From Acanthosepion esculentum (lineage: Eukaryota; Mollusca; Cephalopoda; Sepiida; Sepiidae): DNA of 64,000 bases. The notes under the pieces are model-generated. The model did no database searches. It was not told where the DNA came from and was given only the letters and a program-made list of their open reading frames with translations. Positions within the stretch are counted from its first letter, which is position 1. Each line of letters starts with the position of its first letter. Below, piece after piece: positions 53,340 through 63,914 of the stretch. The position numbers and the translations under genes are program-made. The stretch spans positions 56,903,787 through 56,967,786 of the forward strand of contig OZ038487.1 of the NCBI GenBank assembly GCA_964036315.1, in the 5' to 3' direction.

Positions 53340-54425
53340 TGTCTGAAAAGACATGTATATATTAATTAACTAACTGTGTCTGTGTGAAAATATGCGTTAA
53401 CCTTAATTATTCAAGTGTGCGCGTGTCAGAAGATGAGTACATCCTGATTATTCAAGTACGTGTCTGAAAGGATGTGTACATCTTCATTGTGTAAGTGTGA
53501 GTCTGAAAAGATGTGTACACCTTAATTATCTCGGTGTGCCTGTGTAAAAAGCTGTGTATACCTTAATTATCTCAGTATGTGTGTCTGAAAAGATGTCTAT
53601 ATCAATGATCTAAGTGTGCCTGTGTAAAAAGATGCGTAGATCTTAATTATCAAAGAATGTGTCTGAAAAGATGTCTATATCATAATTATCTAAGTGCGTG
53701 TGAGAAAAGACGTATATATCTGAATTATCTTAATGTGTGTGTGTGAAAAGATGCATACACCTTAATTATTTCACAGTGCGTGTCTGGAAAATATCTATAT
53801 CATAATTATCTAAGTGCATGTGTGGAAAGATATGTGCATGTTAATTAAGTGCGTGTGTCAGAAAAGAGCTCTATATCATAATTATAGATGTGGGTGTGTG
53901 AACAGATTATATAAATGTGTGAAAAGATGCATACACCTTAATTATTGCACAGTGCGTGTCTGAAAAATATCTATATCATAATTATCTAAGTGCATGTGTG
54001 GAAAGATATGTGCATGTTAATTAAGTGCGTGTGTCAGAAAAGAGCTCTATATCATAATTATAGATGTGGGTGTGTGAACAGATTATATAAATGTGTGAAA
54101 AGATGCATACACCTTAATTATTGCACAGTGCGTGTCTGAAAAATATCTATATCATAATTATCTAAGTGCATGTGTGGAAAGATATGTGCATGTTAATTAA
54201 GTGCGTGTGTCAGAAAAGAGCTCTATATCATAATTATAGATGTGGGTGTGTGAACAGATTATATAAATGTGTGAAAAGATGTGTACACCTTAATTATCCA
54301 AATGTGCGTGTGTCTGAAAGATGTGCACACCTTAATTGTGTATGTTATGAAAACATGTATACATCGTGGTTATCTAAATGTGTGTGCGAAAAGATGTGTA
54401 TGTCTTGGTTATGTGTGTAATTAAC
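53340..54425 (+). repeat. Degenerate 45-55 bp tandem repeat with a 176-bp higher-order unit
   Basis: The basic unit is GTGTGTCTGAAAAGATGTGTA, then a CACCTTAATTATCTAAGT-type block. From about 53744 to 54290 a 176-bp block of several such units is repeated three times; ATGCATACACCTTAATTATT occurs at about 53751, 53927 and 54103. The second and third are almost identical, so the last expansion is recent. The cysteine-rich 84-codon frame at 54166-54420 is a translation of the repeat. Confidence 0.9.
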
Positions 54426-54894
54426 TGTAAATATGTGAAAATGAAAGTATTTGTTTGCGTGTCTACATTTGTGCGTTATCCAGTTTGTGAATGCAAATCC
54501 CTGTGCTTTGTCCCATCGTTAGGTATCTTGACAAAATGTCTCGTCATTGGTATACCACAATACTTGATGAAAAAAAAAGGATAGATGCCTGAGCATTTAG
54601 GCAAGCTTGTAGATTTTAACAAGTACCATACTTCTTCGAACCTTGTGGACTGGCGCTACAGAATCACAAAGAACTATACCAAATGACAGAAACCATATCA
54701 CTTGAGGTCTTTCAACAACAGCCACAACGAAAATAGATAGCATATGTAACTTGTAAAGAAAATTATGACATAATCAATTGACTTTCCACACTACTTTAAA
54801 CAAAATTAGGGAGGAAACCCTCATCACTATTAGAAAGAGGAATAACAGGTAACTTGAGAAACCTATTTCCCTGGAAAAATGTTTTGGCAGAAAA

Positions 54895-55115
54895 CTTTTA
54901 TAAATTTCAAAGGTAGCACTGACTGCTCAGTCAATGTCGAATGTTTCCTTATTGCGAAACGGTTAATATTATCATTACGATTACTTTTTTCTCAATCCTA
55001 GCTTGTTTGCTTAAGTGGTAGCAGCCAATCTGTTATTTACATTGTTAACCGCGGCAAGGTTTAAAGATATATTTGACAGGGTCTTATCATTTATAAATGA
55101 GCAGAATGAATACTG
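54895..55115 (-). repeat. Dispersed repeat family D, copy 3 (reverse)
   Basis: The reverse complement matches 35440-35760: TAACAATGTAAATAACAG, GGCTGCTACCACTTAAG and CGTTTCGCAATAAGGAAACAT. The 18-bp palindrome has decayed here to GTTTCCTTATTGCGAAAC. Confidence 0.6.
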
Positions 55116-55307
55116 TAGAAAGTATGTTCACTGTTGTTTTGATAACAATCCTAATGAGTGGTAATCTGTGATCGCAGTATTTTCTGGTAATTTCTGGTAA
55201 TTGCGTTTGTGGTTGTGTTTACTCTCCGCTGCACCATATATAATTATTCTGTGTGCTTGGGTGATTGTAAATATGCATATTTTTGTGGTCTTCTGTATAG
55301 ATTTTTT

Positions 55308-55705
55308 TTTACAATGATGTTCGCTCTATACAAAACCCGAGGGCCACTTGAGGTAGAAAGTTACAGAGTAAGATGCACAGATTAAGTGGATGTGTGTGGA
55401 AGATTGCGGTTAACCCCAGACTTGAACAGGTTAAGACTGTAGTGATCGGGGAGCAACCTCTTGAGAGTACGTTCTACAATGGTTCGTGGGAAGAAGCTGC
55501 TCGAATGGAACACACCTTACCAAAAGAATACGAAATAAATGGAGGTGGTTTGCTACAATGTACGTAGCATGGCGGGTTTTAACCTTGAAGATTAGAACTG
55601 GTGGAACTAAGTAATGTAGTTCGTCTGAGCACTTTTCATGGAAATAGCTACAGAGTAGTGAGAAGCTCGCGAAGTTTTTGTCTGTGGGAAATGGGTTGTA
55701 GGGTG
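55308..55705 (+). repeat. Dispersed repeat family G, copy 1
   Basis: Shares an ordered run with 61550-61910: TTCGCTCTATA, GAGGGCCACTTGAGGTAGA, AGACTTGAACAGGTTAAGAC, TGTAGTGATCGGGGAGCA, GGTTCGTGGGAAGAAGCTG, GGAGGTGGTTTGCTACAATG, GTTCGTCTGAGCACTTTTCA. No coding motif. Class unknown. Confidence 0.72.
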
Positions 55706-56112
55706 GAAAATAATTCATCACCCAAGACACTGCTGCTGTTAAGGCTGCTGTAACAGTGGTGCCCCTATAACCCTAATGGATAACGGGACATGATGGGCAA
55801 TGTATACCACAATCACATATTTTGTTTTACGAATATGCGTTGCGTCTTGAGCGACTGCTCTGATCAACATTTGTATAATACCGGGGTGTCTGTAGTGCCA
55901 TGTCGCGCATGGAAAGTTGTCCCTGCAGTCACCCCCGGTGGGCAACCCTGAGGCCACATTAAGATGCAGGCTGTGTCAACTTCTCTCTGTCTACGTCACG
56001 GTCGATAACCGTCTGCTTCTTTTACTTCAGACCTTCTCATCTTCCAACCATAATTCCACACGAGGACTTGCAAAAACCGAAAAAGTAAACCTAAACCAGC
56101 CCTTCAAAAATT

Positions 56113-57015
56113 ACTAAGGCCTCTCTTCTTGATATGTGTTTTACCCCCGAGTCTTGTAGTGCCACGCAGCTCTGCCCTCTTGGTAACTCGGAACATGCTG
56201 TAGTGTGTGTCAACATCTCCTTCAACTCCACTCTCTGCGAAGAACCTCCTACCAGTAGAACTTCGTTCTGCTATCAACGAGCTGACTAGGACTCGTTCCG
56301 TGATTTCCTCCGCGATGTCCTTTTGGGATGTTGTCTTTACGTTCCCCGTTCAAGAATGTGCTTCTGAGGCCTCGTCCTGGGTTAAAGCTGGAATCGACGC
56401 TTTCATCCCCTCAAGGAAATTTAAGGTCAAATCGCGCTCCCCCCCCTTGGTTCTCTGCTGCTTGCTCAGCCGCCATTGCCCATAGGAACCACTTCTTCCA
56501 CCTATTTCGTAGCGACATGTCCGACTGCAATAGACGTCTCTTTGCCTCCGCCGGTAATGAGTGTAAGCGTGTCCTCAACGAAGCTAAGTCACTATTTGAT
56601 TCTCTAATGAAGGAACGAATTGCATCTCGCAAATTCGGCTCCAAGGATTATTGGAGTCTCTGCAAGAGCGTACTTAACAATAGCAAGCCCTCTATACCTC
56701 CTTTGTTCAACCAGTTTGAGGTCCTGACCTCCTCTGCCGACAAGGTTGAATGCTTTGCTCGGAAATTCTCATTCAATTCAACGCTCGACTCTTCCGGTGT
56801 ACCCATACTCGATTTTCCTCTTAGAACTGAGGTCCTATTGAGCGGGTTGCACATAACCCCGTCATTGGTATTGGGCATTATCTCTAATTTAGACCCCCCC
56901 TTCATATCTCGCACCTCTCGCCTGTGGAACTCCCTTCCCTATTCCTGTTTCCCTGATAGCTATAATCTCCAACTATTCAAATGTAATATCAATCGACATC
57001 TCCAGTTGCCTTGAT
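56113..57015 (+). pseudogene. CR1/Jockey-like LINE ORF2 lacking the entire reverse-transcriptase core
   Basis: In order: SLLDMCFTPESCSATQLCPL and GNSEHAVVCVNISF (56125-56235) are the end of the AP-endonuclease domain, with LD-, -PLG-SDH-type motifs. VELRSAINELTRTRSVISSA … KAGIDAFIPSRKFK (56250-56425) and PWFSAACSAAIAHRNHFFHL … KVECFARKFSFNSTLD … LGIISNLDPP (56430-56895) are the linker that normally leads into the RT. The reading then goes directly into FISRTSRLWNSLPYSCFPDS and YNLQLFKCNINRHLQLP, the C-terminal tail, ending at a stop near 57014. The RT catalytic region (several hundred codons) is missing at about 56890-56905. Two frameshifts occur upstream, but the frame 56328-57014 crosses the junction open. 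GC content is higher than around it. Confidence 0.85.
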
Positions 57016-57278
57016 CTATCCACTATCCTTCTCCTCATCCTTTCCTCTGTCACTCCTATCTGCTCTCGCTCCAAATCTTCTGTAACTCCCTTGCTTGGGG
57101 TGAAATGCTTAAAAAAAAAAATCCATACACATATAATAACCTCCTCATAAATACCTAATCCCGCAAATGATTGTCCTTATGCATATGTGTACTTAAAATT
57201 TAGTCATTCTTAGATTGTTAATAAATCGTATTAAAAATATCGGTTCTGCCTGGTCTAAGTCAGCGGTTCCTACAGTGC

Positions 57279-57440
57279 CGGAGGTGCGGTGGTGTAGTGC
57301 ATAGCGGCTAGGAATGACAAATCGGTGAGCCGAGTTCGAATTCCAGTCGGGTTCGTTACATTCACTTACGTATAAATGCACTTTGAAAAATGCATTAATC
57401 CACTCCCCAGGTATAAGTTAAATAGTAGGACGTGTATTTG
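57279..57440 (+). repeat. tRNA-headed SINE (family C), best head copy
   Basis: GGTGGTGTAGTGCATAGCGG is the A-box region and GAGCCGAGTTCGAATTCC the B box (GAGTTCGAATTCC), about 40 bp apart. The body follows: ATTAATCCACTCCCCAGGTA, TAAGTTAAATAGTAGGAC. The tail is truncated. A tRNA-derived head with this body type is consistent with coleoid SINEs as a class, which is inference from organisation only. Confidence 0.75.
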
Positions 57441-57569
57441 GAAAGAGCATTGTTATTTTAAAAAAATGTTAATACAGTATTTATTCACAAATAATGAATT
57501 ATTATTAAAGTTCGAGATATGTTTCGGCTTTCAATAATTCAGCTGATCAGCGGTAAAAAAGAACACATC

Positions 57570-58050
57570 CTTCAGGCCCACGTGACATTCCTCCTTTTTA
57601 AATTCCAAAGGCCCACGTCATATTATTTCTTTTTAGATCCTACAGGCCCACGTCACATTTCTCCACTTTAGATTCCACAGGCCCATGTCACATTCCTCCT
57701 CTAGATCCTACAAGGGCCACGTCACATTCCACCACTTTAGATCCTAAAGGCCCACGTCATATTCTTCCTTTTTAGATTCCACAGGTCCACGTCACATTTC
57801 TCCTCTTTAGATTTCACAGGCCCACGTCACATTCCTCCTCTAGATCCTACACGCCTACGTCATATTCCACCACTTTAGATCCTAAAGGTCCACGTCATAT
57901 TCTTCCTTTTTAGATTCCACAGGCCCACGTCACATTTCTCCTCTAGATCCTACACGCCTACGTCATATTCCACCACTTTAGATTCCACAGGTCCACGTCA
58001 CATTTCTCCTCTTTAGATCCCACGGGCCCACGTCACATGTCCCCTCTTCC
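57570..58050. repeat. 35-bp minisatellite, about 14 units, with higher-order structure
   Basis: The unit is CAGGCCCACGTCACATT, then a CTCCTCTTTAGATTCCA-type block. Spacing is 31-39 bp. Variants alternate (CACGTCACATT, CACGTCATATT, TACGTCATATT), and a block of about four units around 57727 recurs near 57867, so higher-order duplication is likely. Confidence 0.93.
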
Positions 58051-58185
58051 ACAGGCCTGTGTGTGTCGAATTTTCTAACCCTTCTTTCCGCATTATACCT
58101 ATTATAAATTTCAACTTTCTTTTTCTCATTCTTTGTATATGTGTCCTTTTTTTGTTCCTATTTACCTTAAAACTTCCTCACTGCT
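58050..58185 (-). pseudogene. RTE-like LINE C-terminal fragment, minus strand
   Basis: Inverse motifs on the plus strand (TTTCTAACCCTTCTTTCCGC, TATAAATTTCAACTTTCTTT, TGTTCCTATTTACCTTAAAA) correspond to the KLKFIIGIMRKEGLE and NKE-EVLR-type region. Downstream it runs into the 35-bp minisatellite, whose unit may derive from the LINE's GRQR-type end. Confidence 0.55.
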
Positions 58186-58934
58186 TTCCCTATTCGCTTG
58201 CACGCAATCAAAATATGTGGCTTAACAGATAGACACGTCAACACACGAGATGAAACGAGTAACCACCGAACACAACAGTGAAATGATTACTTCAAGAAGA
58301 ATACGTCTAAAATCATCCTGATGGAAATGGTTGACTGGAATTGGTGATAATAATCAAATCAAAATAATTGCAAGACAAGGGCATTTTTGTCAAAAATACA
58401 GAAAGAGAAGTCGAATAAGAAGCCGATGTCGAAGGAGAAAAAAATAGAGCGAAAAAAAATAGAACTATACCAAGAATAAAAGAAAATATAAAAATAAAAA
58501 CATATCAATGGTATATCAAAACAAAAAATAAGAAAATGGCGAAGTAAGAAATATAGTTCATGATACGCTCACATAAGAATATCATTAATAAATGAACAAC
58601 AACAACAATGCTTCTTACTTTTTAAGTACGAAAGGTTCTATTAGATTAGAATGTTAGCAGGGCACGTATTAGAAATATAAGAAAAAATCTTCAAGTTTTG
58701 ACTGTTTGCTATAAAGAAAGACTTCTTTTTTCTTTTGGATAATATTGTTTCATTCCTATTTTATCTTTTTGTTGGCGGACTTATTTGTTCAGCTTGGCGT
58801 AGGTTATTAGGAATACATTTTCGACTATCGATATTAACTATTCAATTTGATAGAAGTATAGTGGATTTTAATTTGCAACTTCGGAATTGGTCACGTTTTA
58901 TAAACCTCATTTTTGTTCTAGACCATTCTGGCTC

Positions 58935-59047
58935 TTTACAACATTTCACCATGCCTACCAGATGTTTTATTATCACAGTGTGGGATATCTAATAACAAAA
59001 GTGATGAAAACAAAAAGAATCTCAATGAAATTGGCTAGCTTACATAA
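58935..59047 (-). repeat. Dispersed repeat family E, reverse copy
   Basis: TTATTATCACAGTGTGGGATATCTAATAACAAAAGTGATG and AACAAAAAGAATCTCAATGA are the reverse of the unit at 46583-46650. Confidence 0.65.
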
Positions 59048-59050
59048 AAA

Positions 59051-59259
59051 AACGTTATTTTTGGTGGATGCCCGTATTTAAGTAGACGCAGCGTTTTTTA
59101 AAAAGTGTTTATTTCAACTATCGGCCTGCGCACTCGATAACACTTTAAAAAATGAATCTGCCCTAGTTTCCTTGAACGTGCAGGCCAGTAATCTAAATAA
59201 ACACCGTTTGAAAAAACGGGGCGTCTACTGAAATATGGTTATCCACTAAAAATAACGTT
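59051..59259. mobile_element. MITE-like element with about 80-bp terminal inverted repeats
   Basis: The left arm (AACGTTATTTTTGGTGGATG, CCGTATTTAAGTAGACGC, GCGTTTTTTAAAAAGTGTTT, ATTTCAACTA-TCGGCCTG) faces the right arm, which read in reverse gives AACGTTATTTTTAGTGGATA, CCATATTTCAGTAGACGCCC and CGTTTTTTCAAACGGTGTTT. Only about 45 bp separate the arms. No coding; target duplication unclear. Confidence 0.82.
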
Positions 59260-59310
59260 TGAAGTAATAAAAATATGTCGGATTAAAATGTAAAATCCAT
59301 TAATTCTTTA

Positions 59311-59311
<1 letters not shown>

Positions 59312-59370
<59 letters not shown>
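59312..59370. repeat. (GT)n microsatellite
   Basis: About 30 GT units, directly after the short repeat shared with 47.3 kb. Confidence 0.97.
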
Positions 59371-59373
<3 letters not shown>

Positions 59374-59374
59374 A

Positions 59375-60405
59375 TCATTAACTACTTCATATTTTCTCGA
59401 AATGCCTAAAAGTACTTACTTGAATTTAAATGTTCATTTACTGGATGGTGGCACTATCCATCTGCGCAATTCAAATAAAAACCAGTTCGTTCTGCGCAGA
59501 TGTATACAAACGGCGGCCATTTATATGAAATAACCTGAATTTCGAAGTATTAAATTTAGAGACACATTACGTGTCTGACGCTTTAAAATGATAATAAGGG
59601 CAAGTTGAGTATTTATCTTGCCAGCCTATACTTATATCGAGGAAAATTACAAAAACAGGTTTTTGTTGAGCTATGAAACTTTTAGGTGCTGTGGCAGCGA
59701 GGATGTGTCGAGAAATACAAGACAACAGTTCCTAAATCAAGTGACGAAACACATAAGAATAATCACCAGACTTCCTTTAAAATACACCCATAAGGAGAAT
59801 CGAGTGAAATGGGCAACTCCTTACATGAAAACTTATTTTTCAATAGTTTATTTTCACAGATGGATGCTGTACAATAGGTCAAGCGAATAGAGCAGAGTCT
59901 CGGTAGCTACTGGCAGAAACCTATATATAGATAGAAAAATAAAAAGCAGAGGTGATGTTATATTTGTAGTGGTATAGGTAGTAAAGTGATGAGCCAATAC
60001 CAAGCTCCAGATAGTGTGAGGTTAGAACTGAGATATATTCTGATTTTTGAAAGTACACGTAGAGCCATGTTTCAAGAAGAAACCAAACAATATCAGAAAA
60101 AATGAACTGTATCTACCTATAGACTCAAATATAAACCATTTAATGTTTACCTATAGACTCAAGTGTAATTTTAAAAAAATGTGATTTCGATATTAAATAA
60201 AACAAGGGTTTAGATATCGTAAAACCCACCAACCATCTCCCCTGCTATTCACTTTTCTAAATATCCGTGTCTCGGTTGCTACTTTGAATGTAATCCAGTA
60301 AAACCTGTGGCATGTTACTTGAACCGAAAATAGACATTGCCAAGTAATCTCATTGTCCAGTGAAATATCATGAGTAACCCAGTATTATCTCCCGACTCTC
60401 TATTA
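59375..60405. other. No recognisable gene
   Basis: A 90-codon frame at 59618-59890 (MPAYTYIEENYKNRFLLSYE…) has no family I recognise. ACCTATAGACTCAA occurs twice at 60115 and 60150. A block at about 60250-60310 (TTTTCTAAATATCCGTGTCT) resembles 62890-62940. Confidence 0.4.
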
Positions 60406-61018
60406 CCGTATTTTCATGTGTTTAATACGACTTTAGTGTAATAAGACCCCGTGTTTCTGAAACTAAAAACAGAAAATAAGTTATATCCTTGAGTATAATA
60501 CGACTCTGTAGTACAGACATTCGTAAGTTTTCTTTTGAAAAATTGTACAATATCATCCATTAAAATCTCAATTTTGTACTTATATTTGACTAAAATATGT
60601 AATTTTTAACGATAGTAAACAACAGAAACGAATCAGATGTTTAGATATTGCGTGTTTCTTCCTCTAATTTCCTTTACAAAACTTAGTTTCGAGGAAAGGT
60701 GTTAAGTAGATATGCCCGATAATACATTTTAAGGTGTTAATTAATCTATTATGCATTTTTGTTTGACATGATTTTGTTATAATTTTAATTATTAATAAAT
60801 TATGAAAATAAAAAAATGTCTTTCATTAAGAATGAAGAGAAAAAACTTCATAAAAGAGTAAGAAAATCAAAATATGGATTATCTTGTGAGCAAAACTTTT
60901 TCAAATAAGAGTTTTTTTAGCTGTGTAAAAATTTCTGAAAACGTCTACTTGTGTATAATACGCATCCCCTTTTGCTTTTAATTTTCGTTCAAAGCTTCTC
61001 GTATTATGCACAATATGG
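60406..61018. mobile_element. TA-flanked terminal-inverted-repeat element, second copy of the 41-kb family
   Basis: The left end CCGTATTTTCATGTGTTTAATACGA and the right end in reverse (CCATATTGTGCATAATACGAG) are inverted repeats with a small gap. TA flanks both sides (60404-60405, 61019-61020). The TATAATACG/GTATTATGC motif inside both ends is shared with 41051-41767. No transposase. Confidence 0.68.
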
Positions 61019-61549
61019 TAGGTCATAGGATATTTGAACGTTTTGATTACAGCCGTATTAAAACACATTCACTGCTTCATAGTTATAGCGCTGTTGCTTG
61101 GCTGTGCGAGCTCATTTTGGGGCAAAAATAGGAAAATAATTTCGTCTATTTGCTGAGCATTTAGACAATGGCAGTGATTTCTAATGGGCGCCGCCATTTT
61201 GGTTTCGATTGAAACCCCTACAGTACAGACTAAACTAAACGACATCCAATACAAAATATAATGAAAATGGACAACAGGACAAGTCCTATAGTACGATACT
61301 CTATTTCTACACTGGTTTGGAAATAGCACTAAAAGCTAATGAGTTCATAAGGCAAACGCTAGAGACAGATATTTCACGATGTCTTGAAAACGTCAACAGC
61401 AAGCAATGTAAGATTCATAAATATATCTAAGTACGTGCCTAACAACGGAAGTGTTAAGAATTTGTTATGATTGAAGTTTTGTAACTGACTGAGGCTAATG
61501 CCCCACATAAATAATTATAATAATCTTCATCTACTTTTTTCACAGTAAC

Positions 61550-61910
61550 GTTCACCCTATAAAAATCCAAAGAGCCACTTGAGGTAGAGGGTTAAAGAAT
61601 AAGAAGAACAGTTTATGAAGATATGTAGGGAAGATAAGGTTAATCCGAGACTTGAACAGATTACCATTGTAGTGATCAAGGAAGCACCATCGTAGGTGTT
61701 AGTTCCAATAAACTAGCAGTTCGTGGGAAGAAGCTGTTTAAGAGGAACTTACATGTCACCAATGGAACACGTAGGGGATGACGGTGGTTCGCTACAATGT
61801 GCCTGGCATGGCATGGCAGCTCTCAACCGTAAAGGTTAGAACAAAGCAATTTAGTTCGTCTGAACACTTTTCATTGAAATGGCGATAGAATAGCGTGAGG
61901 CTTGCAAATT
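61550..61910 (+). repeat. Dispersed repeat family G, copy 2
   Basis: Same ordered blocks as 55308-55705 (AGAGCCACTTGAGGTAGAGG, AGACTTGAACAGATTACCAT, TGTAGTGATCAAGGAAGCACC, AGTTCGTGGGAAGAAGCTG, ACTTTTCATTGAAATGGCGA). Confidence 0.72.
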
Positions 61911-61949
61911 ATTCCAATTATCAAACAACAGCAATAATAATAATAACTC

Positions 61950-62485
61950 TGTGAAAATTCACGGTTTTCCTATTTGGATTCTTTGATGAATCTTAATTCT
62001 TAAGTTAAAGATTGAATAATCTCCTTGCTAGTTCCACGGCTATAAAATAGTCGTAGAAATTGCCCTGTTGCGTTATTAGAAATCTGAGTTTAAAAGTATA
62101 ACACAGTATTGCAATAACAATCATCAGTATGATATTTTTAATGAAATAATAGGGAACATATGAAAAGATTAGAAATTGACAAGGTAAAAGCGAAAATGAG
62201 TAACTTGTGGACGGACGTTGAGTTTATACACAAGTGACTACAATAATAACTAGCTGTACCTGGGAAAATGTTACGTTTTCCTATTCGAATTTTCTGCTGA
62301 ATAATAATTCTTAAGTTAATGATTGAATAAGCTCCTTAGGAGTTCCGTAACTATAAAATACTCCTGGGAATTCCCATATTGCATTGTTAAATATTTGAGC
62401 GTAACAACTTTAACAAAATATTACAAGAACTATAGATAAGAATGCAGGTTGTTATTTAAAGAAGTAAGCAGTTACAAATGAAAAG
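61950..62485 (+). repeat. Tandem duplication, about 310-bp unit
   Basis: TTTTCCTATTTGGATTCTTT, AATTCTTAAGTTAAAGATTG, AATAATCTCCTTGCTAGTTC, GCTATAAAATAGTCGTAGAA, GAATAGGG-type and GAAAAGA (61965-62166) recurs as TTTTCCTATTCGAATTTTCT, AATTCTTAAGTTAATGATTG, AATAAGCTCCTTAGGAGTTC, ACTATAAAATACTCCTGGGA (62275-62481). The two copies have diverged substantially. Confidence 0.8.
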
Positions 62486-62554
62486 AGTCATAATTTTTTT
62501 CCATTTCACGGAAACAGACGTTGAAGGCATGATTTATCACCTTCCCTATATCCC

Positions 62555-62559
<5 letters not shown>

Positions 62560-62589
<30 letters not shown>

Positions 62590-62820
62590 TCCCTAAAACC
62601 AAACAGCGTCTTTTCTTCCGTCTATCCTCGCAATCAAACAGTAATGGCTCATCGTTTATTTGTGGTATTGGCAAGGCGTAACGTACGTACAAGGAACAAG
62701 CAAAATTATAAGATGATGATGTTGATATTATTATTAGTAGTAGTAATAGTATTAGTAGTAGGGAGAAGGAGGGGAGGAAGAGGAGGAGGAGGAGGAGGAG
62801 GAGTAATAGTTGAAGTTTTT
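62560..62820. repeat. (TTTC)n, (TAG)n and (GGA)n simple repeats
   Basis: (TTTC) units at about 62558-62591. A trinucleotide series ATG/TAT/TAG/TAA at 62714-62760 becomes GGAGGA to about 62802. The G-rich open frame is a translation of the repeat. Confidence 0.92.
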
Positions 62821-62879
62821 ATATCTGTTGTTGCTTTTATTGTTTACCGACGCCATTTTTATTATTAGTCGTTTTCCTT

Positions 62880-63524
62880 AATGCCAGCTCAATTTTCTAA
62901 ATATCCGCGTCCTGGGTATTATTTTGAATGTCCTGTAAAATTCGCAGCCAGTGATCCGGTAAAATTCAAACAAGGACTTTGTCGGTCACTAAAATTACGG
63001 CCAGTCGTACGCTCCTTTGGTTCTGTATAGCAAGTTCAAGTTAGAATGTGTTTGCATAGAGAAAATGTTTGGATCGTTCGGAAATTATTGCTTCTATAGA
63101 GACTCCATACGACCATTTCGTTATAATGGTTCCCTTTGAGCTAAAATTTCTTGTCATCTACGGTTACACAGACAGAATTACCAGAATATATAAACGCAGA
63201 CCGTTCATGCCTAACTAACATGCAGTTTTACTGGAGTTTAACGTGTTTAAAGCCCAGCATACATTTATTTTTGTAAACAAAGTGCTCCATATTTTAAGAA
63301 TAGACGAAAACTTATCTTTCTACCTTCAAGTTTCGCGGATATACTGATAATCGATCGTTAGCATTTTTTAGGTATTTGAATATAGTCTCGTTATAACGTT
63401 TTTCGTGTGGAAAAGATTTGACATTTGTTTAAGATTTTATGTAGTGTATATAATTATGATATCAGTAAATTCAACAGATTTGAACTTGATGAGTGGTGTA
63501 TCTACCAAACTTGAAGTTGATAAG

Positions 63525-63525
<1 letters not shown>
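62880..63525. other. No recognisable gene
   Basis: AT-rich DNA. A short block near 62890-62940 is similar to about 60250-60310; nothing else is bounded. Confidence 0.45.

Positions 63526-63526
<1 letters not shown>

Positions 63527-63573
<47 letters not shown>
63527..63573. repeat. (TA)n microsatellite
   Basis: About 23 TA units. Confidence 0.97.
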
Positions 63574-63574
<1 letters not shown>

Positions 63575-63576
<2 letters not shown>

Positions 63577-63745
63577 AGTAGATAGGTTCGCCTATCGGCC
63601 AGTTCACACTCCTACCCAGTCTTTTGAACAGAAGTAGAGATTTATCCTTTATTTCATGTTTAGGATTGGGTTTCCGGTTATTTCTAATGTCACTGTTTCC
63701 TCCAAATGGCTCATTGCGTCTTAGTGGCATTATCAGCTTTCTAGG
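63575..63745 (+). repeat. Dispersed repeat family F, copy 3
   Basis: AGTAGATAGGTTCGCCTATC, GGCCAGTTCACACTCC, TTTTGAACAGAAGTAGAG, TTTATCCTTTATTTCATGTT, TAGGATTGGGTTTCCGGTT. It follows (TA)n directly, as does the 50.38-kb copy at a short distance. Confidence 0.68.
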
Positions 63746-63755
63746 GGTGAATTGA

Positions 63756-63757
<2 letters not shown>

Positions 63758-63842
<85 letters not shown>

Positions 63843-63862
63843 CTGTGTGTGTGTGTGTGTAT
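63758..63862. repeat. (TA)n/(TG)n microsatellite
   Basis: About 35 TA units followed by TG units. Confidence 0.97.
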
Positions 63863-63914
63863 GGCTGTTTGTGTAATTACATAGATAATGCATACACATA
63901 TATATAGATATATA

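Noticed and set aside
57570..58050. Regularly spaced 35-bp repeats as a CRISPR array
   Set aside because: The units are contiguous and all parts repeat, with no unique spacers; the context is a eukaryotic minisatellite.
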